Notes under the pieces: model-generated | What the model saw: the letters and a program-made list of their open reading frames with translations, nothing else | What the model was told of the DNA's origin: nothing | Database searches by the model: none | Position numbers and translations under genes: made by a program | Origin: Mauremys mutica | Taxonomy: Eukaryota; Chordata; Testudines; Geoemydidae | Assembly (NCBI RefSeq): GCF_020497125.1 | Contig: NC_059077.1 | Location: 34,299,340 to 34,363,339, forward strand | Direction: 5' to 3' | Length of the DNA stretch: 64,000 bases | Part shown: positions 54,865 through 64,000 of the stretch, piece by piece | Layout of the letters: every line of letters begins with the position of its first letter | Numbering within the stretch: position 1 is the stretch's first letter

Positions 54865-57327
54865 GGGAGGCTTGTGAGGCTCAGAGGGACAAAGTTGTAA
54901 TGTTATGTGAGATAATTGTGCATGTTTCATGTCTAACTGCTAGAGGGCACCTTTATTCTATCAGGATTCCTGACAGTAGTGCTTGGTGGAGCAAGAAGCA
55001 ACTCAGCCGCTGAATAAACAAGTAGGTTACTTAGCATTCTGTCCAGTGTTTTAATTGTTGAATCCTGAGTCTGGACGGAACAGATCTAAAAAAGCAGGGA
55101 AGCAGGAAGAGATGATTATCGAAATGTAAGTGGGATGGGTTGTAGGGTCCTTGAAGGTGAGAACAAGAAGCTTCAACTTGATGCAAAAGGCCAGGGAGGC
55201 AGAGAAGGGATTCAAGAGGAGGACTGACATAGTGCAACAGGGGACATTTTTAACTGGCTGGAGGAGGAAGCAGTACAGAGCTGCAGTTCCACAAGGCAAT
55301 AATTCCCCCCCCACACACCAAACAACCTGTTGCACAGGGGTGTGCACCGGCTGCATCATCCAACAGGATGCTGCTGCCTGCTCCCTCAGATGTGGAGACC
55401 GTCTATGGTGGCGTGTGTGTGTGTGTGTGTGTGTGCGTGCAAGTGTAATTGTGACAGGCCTTAGTGGGCCCAGGTGAGGGACAGAGGCTCCTTACATCTT
55501 CTGCACCCACATCAGGACCAGTCCATATGTGGCCCTTATTTACTGGGGGGGGGTGGGGGGTGGCAAGAGGGAGCTTATTTGCTGTGCAAAACAAACAGAG
55601 GGAAGGCATCAGAGAACAAAATCTACAATCAGAATGTGCAGTAAAACATTGCCAAAGCAGTTTGTGAAACCGAGGCTTAAGACAGGCTTATTTTTCCCAT
55701 TCCTAGACACAGCACCCATAAACATTTTGATCCACAGAAAGTGTTTCTCTTAGGACAGAAAATAGCAAGTGTGCCAAATGCTGTAATGTGCGGACTCCAA
55801 GCTGCAAAACAGCAGGCTCTCAGGGCCCAAAACGGGGCAGTTGGACTTAGCGGTCAGAGCCTGGGGTGGGAGGGAGTTGGGTCACATTTAGAAGTCAGGA
55901 CAAAAGTCAAAGCCAGACTGATTCAGGAGCCATGCCAGGAGTGGAGTTGGTAGCCAGGCCAAGCATTAAATCAGAACTGGGGTCAGAAGTCACGCTCAGG
56001 GTCAAGCAGAGTCAGTCACTGGGATTAGAGCAACAAAGCAGGAACAAGGAGCAGAAGCCAGGTGATGAGACAAGAATAAGGATCAAGGTGTAGTAACAAG
56101 AGCAGGAACCAGGCAAGGAGGCAGGAACTTGGTCCCAGGGCTCTGGTCAGAAGCAGACCTAGCAACTAGTCCCACCACTTGTCTGAGCAACAAGAAAGGG
56201 GAAGCGTTATGCCTGGTGGTGTCTGGTTAGCAGTCGGCTGCTAGCTAGCTGAGTCAGCAAGGGCAGCCTTGGACATTTGGTAGTAATGTAGTTCCCTCAT
56301 CTGATCCTGTGGGCTCTGGCTTGGTGGGCCTGGGTTCAAGACCCAGCACCTGACACAGACTAACTTGCTGTAAGTCCTTTCTGTTTGATATTTCTAAATA
56401 TTTATCTCAAGAGTGATTTTGTAGGATCACAGAGCAGCATCCCACAGCTGATGAGATCATAGAGATGATTCAAGGGGACTGAGTCACCCACAGAGCTGAT
56501 CTTTTGTTGAAGAGTTCATGATATTATTTACAAAATAATTGATTCATCCAGAGCTGTTTATTGTTTAGAATGACACATCACATGTTTGAGTCATGTGTCG
56601 TTATATACGCCACTCTACACCGGATGCTGTTTGTGGTGAAATAGAGCTAAAAGAAGACATTAATAAACCAATAAGTTTAGTGGCCACTTTGAATTTTTTT
56701 TTTTAATAAAACTCGTTTCTTGGAGGCAGTCAGCTCTAAAGCAACCTGTCAATATCTGGTAACAGGACTTGACCTCCCCAGAAGCCTCTTCTCTTGGATT
56801 TATTCATGGAAGTGAATGATCTGGCTTTTAGTCTTGCAAGGTACTTGAACACATGCATAAGTGCTTTGCTGAATAGGGTGACTCCATCCCTGATCCGCTG
56901 AAGTCTGTAGGAGTCTTTTCACTGACTACAAAGGGAGTTGGATCATGTCCTTAACCCTCTAGAGGTTATTTGTATTACTGTAGCACTTAGAAGCAGTAGA
57001 TGATATTAGTCAGCATGAGAGGTGATGTTCCCTGCACACCAGCAGCCTATGGTTGTTCTCTGTAGGCATGCAGTAAAAAGAGTTTTGTTTTTTTTAAAGA
57101 AGGGATCTAAATGTATGTTATGTACAGTAGAGAACTGTGGGGCTCAACTAGAAGTGGGCTAAAGAAGCCAGATTTTGGTGCTGCAAAACCTGGATGGCTC
57201 CTGAACTTATTTCCATTTTATCTGAACCTTCAACCTTTGGGGAATTAACAAAAAAGGTTCTTGTGTTGGTCCAAATGTTATATCAGACAGCAGTGTTTAA
57301 TACCTTTCATAGTGAAAATATCTTGAG
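54865..57327. other. No gene recognised
   Basis: Non-coding. A (gt)n run is at 55412-55434. A loosely repetitive 'gtcagaagtca', 'caagcaggaac'-type block lies at 55860-56150. A dispersed-repeat phrase near 56860 is the complement of that at 28727. Confidence 0.5.
55412..55434. repeat. (gt)n microsatellite
   Basis: About eleven gt units. Confidence 0.9.
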
Positions 57328-57330
57328 TAA

Positions 57331-57725
57331 GGCCAGGTCTATGCTCAACAGTTGATTCAGCTACATCGATCAGGGGTGAGAAAAGTTCACCTCCTTGAGT
57401 GACGTAGTTAAGCAGACTAACCCACAGTCTAGACAGCACTAAGGGTTTAGTTTACACTACTGCACTACATCGGCGCAACTGAACTGATGCAGCTGCGCCA
57501 CTGTAGCGTGTCTGGTGAAGACACGCTATGCTGATGGGAGAGCACTCAGTGAGAGGTGGAAGCTATGTCAGTGGGAGAGTGTCTCCTGCTGACGTAGAGT
57601 GGTGTAGACACTGTACTAAGTCTATGTAACTCACATCACTCAGGGACGGTGGTAGTGGTGGTGGCTTTTTCACACCTCTGAGCGATGTAACTTTCATCGA
57701 CTTAAGTGGTAGTATAGACAAGCCC
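57331..57725. mobile_element. PIF/Harbinger-like MITE
   Basis: The ends 'ggccaggtctatgct' and 'agtatagacaagccc' are inverted with few mismatches. TAA is duplicated at 57328-57330 and 57726-57728. Inner dyads include 'cgtgtctgg...agacacg'. Same group as 16792-17023 and 44570-44864. No coding capacity. Confidence 0.75.
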
Positions 57726-57728
57726 TAA

Positions 57729-60440
57729 ATTGATGGAAGAATTCCATCGCTGGGAGGTGGATTAACTACACCAACAGAACCCCTCTCCTCACTATAATGA
57801 GTGTCTACACTGAAGTGCTACAGTGCGCTGCTGCTGTAGTGTTTCAAGTGTAAACACGTCCAAGTCAATTGTCTTCATAGATGCCAAATAGTGTCAGTCC
57901 TAAAAATGGAATGTAGATGCTATAGAGCTGGATTGTGTGTCTGGCCTGGCATCAAGCTTTTAACTCAATTTTAGACATAAATCTTCCTCTAAGATGCCTC
58001 AGAGAAACAGTGGGATGTATTCTGCAGTGGCTCCAATGCACATGGGTTTACAGCAGTGTACCTGAAAGCAGAATTTGGCATAGTGGCTTTGAGAGAGACG
58101 TGACCTGCCCCTATTCATCTCAATAGTGTGTCAGCTCTGAGGCTTACAGCTGAGTCATTATTTCACAATGAATTATTTCTTGAAATAGTTTGCTTGAAAC
58201 ACTAGTTTCTCTGTTTAACCAGTTTTCTACTGAGTGCTAAATCCTGGATGTATTTGTTGTTTGAAATTATTTGTGAATGTCCTAAAGAAATGATTATTGA
58301 CTTGCAGTTCTATTGCCAATGATTCAATATACATGCTCACAATTTGGGCTGTGTTGATTAGTGATGTAAGTCAGGCGGTGGTATTTCTCTTCCCTATTGA
58401 CTGACTCTCAACACAGCAGAAAACACGAATATATGCCATTATTTGGGCAAAAGCTAATCTTTTTCCTCTCTTTACTCCTCCCTACTACAAATGACAATTT
58501 GAATGTCAACATTGTCCTCTATTTTACTGCTGTTTTATTTTAGCAGAAACTTCCAGCTAATTGATTAGGTTATACTCTGTCAGGAGATAGCACAGAAGTT
58601 AGAGACATTGAGAAACTCTTAGGTAATTTTCTTCGTCTCCTGGGACCACTGCAGTAAGAGGTAATGGTCCAGCAGCATTAACTCTTGTTCTCCATTGGTC
58701 CCTACTAAGGGAGAATATGATGCAGGTTTAGGTGAGTTGGTGGTGTGCAAGAGCCAGTGTGACCCTATGAGCACCCCAGTGCCAACTGGTACTGTTGTCA
58801 TGATATTTGCCCAGAGGGTGGCATGTAATGTATCATTGGGAAAACTCATAGCTCACTGATCAATAATGTTATTACATGCTGTATGTAGGGGTAATGTATG
58901 CAAAATTACAAGCCTGCTGAAATTATGTTATTAAAGTGTGTGCCAGGCTGGACATCAGGTACCCCACCCTAGACAAAGGACTGTGGTTCTGCCTGCTTGA
59001 ATGTGCCTGCAGGGTAAATTGAGAAACATTGGAAATTCTTTTTACATGAAAGGTAAACAAAGCCATCAAGCTAACAAGGGGAGGAGGTAACACTCAACTA
59101 TCGCCAGCGGGGTAGAACCAGTGTGAAGTCTTCACCAGACCGCATGGCGTGTTCTTCTCCCAGCAAGAGACAAGGAACTTTATCTGAGAATACATGACCC
59201 TCAGTTTTAAGCCTTTGTATTATGGTGTTTCAGTACAGCATTGTGATACAAATTACATGGTGCAAAGTGGCCAGGGATGGGTAGTGGAGAATTCCCTCTG
59301 GAACTCTCTAAAGGCAGCAATCTGGCAGAGGCACCTCTGCCACCTTCTGTATCAGCTGCCCACTCCAAGCATGGGGGGGCGGGCAGTAGTCCTAGAGGAA
59401 TGTGGCATATCAGGAGTATTCTGGGAGGTGGCACAGGGCAAGCCAGCGGGGGGATGTGGTAGAGCATCGGTCCTGAGAGATGTTACAGCAGTGGTGTAAA
59501 TTAGGCCCGGGTCTGTGCAGCCCTAACTTGTGCTGAGGCCAGGAGCTGTGAATCAGTGAATCAGAGATTCAGGCCCCCTGTGTCCAAAGTGGAGTATGAG
59601 CTGTGTCTCTTGTGGAAGCATGCTTCAATAGGCCACACAGTGATTGAGGGAAGTGTTTGCTGAAGTGTAGTTATATAGATTGCGGCCTCCTCCAAACCAC
59701 ACTTTGTTCAACAATGGTTTGGAGAACAACACTCCACTGTGTGGCTCTGAAGCTGGGAACCACTTCACAAAAAATTATTAGGATCCAATGTCGTCATAGC
59801 AGCACTCACTAGCGCACTGAATGTAAAGGTCTGGAGCTCTTCCCATTATAATCTCTTTTCAAAGGGGTTCCTCACTCTATTTTAAGTCACATTGTGGCTG
59901 AATCTTGCTATATAAAGATTTCCCCCACCTTTTTAAAAGGGCTTATCTCAGTTATTCTTATTTTATAAACCAAGGACAATGTTCATCCCTAGGGTAACTC
60001 CTCTGGCTTCACTGGAGTCGCACCAACTTTGCTTTTTGGCACCAAGAAGAATCTCAAACAATATCCAGATGCTTTTTGTGAACAGCAGTAGCATTTAAAA
60101 AAAAATCTTAATTTAATTTTTAAAAGTAAAAATTGGCAGCCTGTGTCTGGACTAATGCTTTTAGGTATATTATGCAAGTATAATTTTACTCTTTTCTACC
60201 TACTATGGGATAGATAATAAACTAACTGTATAGTCCATAGTAAAGGTAATGTGGGGCTATACTGCATGTTCAGCAGCTTAAAGAGGGGCATTGTAAGTCA
60301 AGGAGTCACAATTGTCCTCCCCGCTGCTCGAATTGCATTACTTACCAGAGCTGAGTGAATCATAATTTAACTGATGAATTTCACCTCTTTTTTGGTATTC
60401 AAAGAATGTTCACAAACAGATCATGATATTTTTGAATCAA
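57729..60440. other. No gene recognised
   Basis: Contains further 'gtctacactgaagtgctacag'-type phrases near 57803 that may be a second MITE fragment, and a repeat-like block at 58690-59190 I cannot classify. No gene. Confidence 0.45.
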
Positions 60441-60491
60441 TTATTCAAAATCAAGTATCAGAGGGGTAGCCGTGTTAGTCTGGTTCTGTAA

Positions 60492-60704
60492 AAGCAGCAA
60501 AGAATCCTGTGGCACCTTATAGACTAACAGACGTTTTGCAGCATGAGCTTTCGTGGGTGAATACCCACTTCTTCAGATGCAAGTGGTGGAAATTTCCTGG
60601 GGCAGGTATATATAAGCAAGCAAGAAGCAAGCTAGAGATAACGAGGTTAGATCAATCAGGGAGGATGAGGCCCTGTTCTAGCAGTTGAAGTGTGAAAACC
60701 AAGG
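60492..60704. repeat. Left terminal arm of the Penelope element
   Basis: About 213 bp, the complement of 62859-63069 from 'aagcagcaaagaatcctgtg' to 'tgtgaaaaccaagg'. Few or no mismatches were noticed by eye. Confidence 0.9.
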
Positions 60705-60737
60705 GGCCACAACTGTGGTACCCCTAACCCTCCCAGC

Positions 60738-62400
60738 AATATCGTCAATCTATCCAACCACACACTCAGCCCAGAAGAACAGTCTGTCCTATCTCGGGGA
60801 CTCTCTTTCTGCCCTGCCACCCCCACCAATATGATACAGTTCTGCGGTGATCTAGAAGCCTACTTTCGCCGTCTCTGACTCAAAGAATTCTTTCAGGACA
60901 ACACTGAACAGCGCACGGATACACAGTTACCCTCCCACCAACAGCACAAGAAGAAGAACTCCACATGGACTCCTCCTGAGAGTCGAAATGACAGTCTGGA
61001 CCTATACATTGAATGCTTCCGCCGACGTGCACAGGCAGAAATTGTGGAAAAACAACATCGCTTGCCTCACAACCTAAGTCGTGCAGAACGCAATGCCATC
61101 CACAGCCTCAGAAACCATCCTGACATTATAATCAAAGAGGCTGATAAAGGAGGTGCTGTTGTCATCATGAACAGGTCTGACTACCAAAAGGAGGCCGCCA
61201 GACAACTCTCCAATACTAAATTTTACAGGCTACTTCCCTCAGATCCCACTGAGGAATACACTAAGAAACTGCACCATCTACTCAGGACACTCCCTACATC
61301 AACACCAGAACTAATCAACATACCCTTAGAGCCCCGACCAGGGTTATTCTATCTACTACCCAAGATCCACAAACCCGGAAATCCTGGACGCCCCATCATC
61401 TCGGGCATTGGAACTCTCACTGAAGGACTGTCTGGATATGTAGACTCTCTACTCAGACCCTATGCTACCAGCACTCCCAGCTATCTCCGTGACACCACTG
61501 ATTTCCTGAGGAAACTACAATGCATTGGTGACCTTCCAGAAAACACCATCCTGGCCACCATGGATGTAGAGGCTCTCTACACAAACATCCCACACACTGA
61601 TGGAATACAAGCTGTCAGGAACAGTATCCCTGATGATGCCACAGCACACCTGGTTGCTGAGCTCTGTGGCTTTATCCTCATACACAACTATTTCAAATTT
61701 GCTGACAATATATATCTCCAGATCAGTGGCACCGCTATGGGCACCCGTATGGCCCCACAATATGCCAATATTTTTATGGCCGACCTGGAACAACGCTTCC
61801 TCAGCTCCCGTCCACTCACGCCCCTTCTCTACCTACGCTACATCGATGACATCTTCATCATCTGGACCCATGGGAAGGAGACTCTGGAAAAATTCCACCA
61901 CGATTTCAACAGCTTCCACCCCTCCATCAACCTCAGCCTGGACCAATCTACACGGGAGGTCCACTTCCTAGACACCACGGTGCAAATAAGTGATGGTCAT
62001 ATCAACACCACCCTATACCGAAAACCTACCGACCGCTATGCCTACCTTCATGCCTCCAGCTTCCATCCCGGACACACCACAAGATCCATTGTCTACAGCC
62101 AAGCACTGAGGTACAACCGTATCTGCTCTAACCCCGCAGACAGAGACCAACACCTAGAAAATCTCCACTAAGCATTCTCAAGACTACAGTACCCACACGA
62201 GGAAATAAGGAAACAGATCAACAGAGCCAGACGTGTACCCAGAAGCCTCCTACTGGAAGACAAACCCAAGAAAGAAACCAACAGGACTCCACTGGCCATC
62301 ACATACAGTCCCCAGCTAAAACCCCTACAACGCATCATCAGGGATCTACAACCCATCCTGGACAATGATCTTCACCAGCAACTGCACACCGCACCATAGT
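60738..62400 (+). pseudogene. Penelope-type reverse transcriptase
   Basis: One frame reads NLSNHTLSPEEQSVLSRGL early, is cut by TGA at 60876-60878, is open from 60879 to TAA at 62169-62171, and continues to TAG at 62398-62400. Visible blocks: LSRAERNAIHSLRNHPDIII, KEADKGGAVVIMN, FYLLPKIHKP, the palm motif MDVEALYTNIPH, GTAMGTRMAPQYANIFM and catalytic YIDD (Y codon 61839-61841). These are characteristic of Penelope-like RTs, which are related to telomerase RT. In the truncated copy at 22262-23600 the 62169 stop is a sense codon, so it is a private nonsense change. The upstream stop fits a CpG transition. Confidence 0.88.
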
Positions 62401-62907
62401 AACTCTAGCTCAGGAACCAATCCATGCAACAAACCTCGATGCCAACTCTGCCCACATATCTACACCAGCAACACCATCACAGGACCAAACCAGATCAGCC
62501 ACAACATCACCGGTTCATTCACCTGCACTTCCACCAATGTAATATATGCCATCATATGCCAGCAATGCCCCTCTGCTATGTACATCGGCCAAACTGGACA
62601 GTCTCTAAGGAAAAGGATAAATGGACACAAATCAGACATTAGGAATGGCAATATACAAAAACCTGTAGGAGAACACTTCAACCTCCCTGGCCACACAATA
62701 GCAGATCTTAAGGTGGCCATCCTACAGCAAAAAAACTTTAGGACCAGACTTCAAAGAGAAACTGCTGAGCTCCAGTTCATCTGCAAATTTGACACCATCA
62801 GCTGAGGACTAAACAAAGACTGTGAATGGCTTGCCAATTACAGAACCAGTTTCTCCTCCCTTGGTTTTCACACTTCAACTGCTAGAACAGGGCCTCATCC
62901 TCCCTGA
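62365..62907 (+). pseudogene. GIY-YIG endonuclease domain of the Penelope element
   Basis: The domain lies in a frame shifted relative to the RT. A cysteine-rich linker (CNKPRCQLCPH) is followed by VIYAI and YIGQTGQS, then RINGHKSD and HFNLPGH, the expected GIY-YIG order. TGA at 62803-62805 truncates the frame to 146 codons; the same frame then runs to 62905-62907 within the right arm. The truncated copy on the minus strand at 22486-22869 has no stop at the equivalent place. The domain would cut target DNA to prime reverse transcription. Confidence 0.88.
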
Positions 62908-63069
62908 TTGATCTAACCTCGTTATCTCTAGCTTGCTTCTTGCTTGCTTATATATACCTGCCCCAGGAAATTTCCACCACTTGCATCTGAAGAAGTGGGT
63001 ATTCACCCACGAAAGCTCATGCTGCAAAACGTCTGTTAGTCTATAAGGTGCCACAGGATTCTTTGCTGC
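62859..63069. repeat. Right terminal arm of the Penelope element
   Basis: Complement of the left arm, from 'ccttggttttcacacttc' to 'gattctttgctgctt'. It lacks the roughly 40-base cap that the left arm carries. Confidence 0.9.
62981..63024 (+). ncRNA. Hammerhead-ribozyme-like motif in the right arm
   Basis: CTGAAGA (62987-62993), extra A, stem II gtgggt/acccac, GAAA (63011-63014), stem III GC-TCAT-GC, U (63023), then G (63024) where H17 should not be G. The complement lies in the left arm. The unfavourable G suggests reduced or lost cleavage. Confidence 0.4.
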
Positions 63070-63083
63070 TTATTCAAAATCAA

Positions 63084-63689
63084 TATCCTGTTTTGTGAAG
63101 GTTGGTTATTCCGGTTTATTATCTGGAATCTGCCACTTGAGCTGTGTTGTTTAATTGTGAGTGGTCATGGTAGTCGCATGATATTTTTCCCCCCAGTTTT
63201 CTCAGTGGATGAGTGTCATTCCCATAGCCAAGCTTCTGATGCGAGTGCTTGTGACACATGGGTACTACAGTGACATAGGCCATGGAAGATCCTAGATAGG
63301 AAAATTAATTTAACATGTAGTTTCTATGAGTTTACAAGAGTGAGAGCTTAAAATTTACCCATGTGCTTAATACAGCTCTATTATTCCTGGAAGATGAACA
63401 AAAAGGAGGCTCAAACATGAGTGTTTCAAACTTCTAAATTGTGTAAAATGTTCAACAGTGTCCATCCAAATCTTACTCTTTTTTTGGTCTTCTAAATAAA
63501 TATGTTGTTACAGAATAAGGCCGCTCTCCTGCAAAGAGAACCACATGGGAGGACCCCTGTGCCTGTTGACTTCATTTGGACTTTGCATGATTATAATCTC
63601 CCAAATTGGTAAAGGGGAAGAAAATGGCTGCTGTGCAGTTGAGAAGGGAGGCTAATATCATTGAGGGTTTATTCACAAGAGTGTTGTAT
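63084..63689. other. No gene recognised
   Basis: AT-rich non-coding sequence. Confidence 0.5.
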
Positions 63690-64000
63690 GTAAGACATAG
63701 GAGGTAATTGTCCTGCTCTATTCAGCCGTGGTGAGGTCTCAGTTGGAGTACTGTATCCAATTCTGGGGGTGCCACGTTTTAGGAAGGATGTGGACAAATT
63801 GGAGACAATCAAGAGAAGAGCAACACAAATGATAAAAGGCTTAGAAAACCTGATCTGTGAGGGAAGGTTTTAAACAACAACAACAACAACAAAAAATCCC
63901 AACCAAAACTGGCCATTTTTAGTATGGAGAAAGAAGACTGAGGTGGGAACCTGCTAGCAGTCTTCAAATATGTTAAGGGTTCTTATAAAGAGAACAGTGA
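63690..64000 (+). mobile_element. CR1 LINE fragment running off the right edge
   Basis: 'cagttggagtactgtatccaattctggg' and 'caatcaagagaagagcaac' are typical of the CR1 RT C-terminal region. An (aac)n run at 63873-63892 interrupts it. The element continues beyond the window. Confidence 0.75.

Larger units (their letters stand above)
60455..63069 (+). mobile_element. Near full-length Penelope-like element
   Basis: The element is bounded by a 14-bp duplication ttattcaaaatcaa at 60441-60454 and 63070-63083 (the last t may belong to either side). Order: cap 'tatcagaggggtagccgtg' (60456 on), inverted terminal arm (60492-60704), RT region (60738-62400), GIY-YIG region (62365-62907), second arm (62859-63069) in the opposite orientation. 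The left arm is therefore an inverted copy of the 3' end. Such inverted or direct terminal repeats with a short one-sided extension are known from Penelope elements. Three nonsense changes and one frameshift make this copy non-functional. Confidence 0.9.

Overview
The window looks like intergenic or intronic DNA of a reptile, most probably a turtle. I infer this from the repeat content: many CR1 LINE fragments on both strands, Penelope-like elements with a GIY-YIG endonuclease, abundant hAT and PIF/Harbinger-type miniature elements, and a Ty3/gypsy retrotransposon. I found no convincing host protein-coding gene. The only possible host coding piece is an arginine/serine-rich open frame running in from the left edge (1-297).

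Layout. 1-9.5 kb: RS-rich edge fragment, a hAT-type element with a perfect target-site duplication (TSD) (1354-1757), a 78-bp G-rich minisatellite (2131-2420), a possible LTR remnant (5400-6085), a palindromic element (7265-7715) and a large CpG-dense hAT-type element (8848-9505). 9.5-20.5 kb: a Penelope-derived hairpin (13075-13219), an antisense CR1 (14790-16200), and miniature DNA transposons at 16206-16754 (with other repeats nested inside), 16792-17023 and 18094-18287. 20.5-34.5 kb: a third CpG-dense hAT element, a truncated antisense Penelope copy (22262-23600), G/C-rich low-complexity blocks, and an AT-rich hAT-like element split by a Penelope-derived hairpin (27159-27341). 34.5-39.2 kb: an almost intact Ty3/gypsy retrotransposon with LTRs identical by eye and one in-frame stop in integrase. 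39-46.3 kb: layered CR1 fragments, a multi-hairpin Harbinger-like element and a fourth CpG-dense hAT element. 46.7-48.7 kb: a MITE and a foldback Penelope copy. 51.8-54.86 kb: a composite with an 8-bp TSD holding a CR1, itself split by a Penelope hairpin. 57.3-57.7 kb: another Harbinger-like MITE. 60.455-63.07 kb: a near full-length Penelope-like element with inverted terminal arms. The right edge enters another CR1.

The most interesting system is the Penelope-like family. One coding copy, one truncated copy, one foldback copy and three coding-free hairpins share the same terminal arms and a roughly 40-bp cap. Five of the six have 12-14 bp TSDs (one with a single mismatch). Several arms carry a hammerhead-ribozyme-like core. 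The hairpins look like non-autonomous derivatives consisting of little more than the two arms. Function, family names and activity are inferred from motifs read by eye; no database search was possible.
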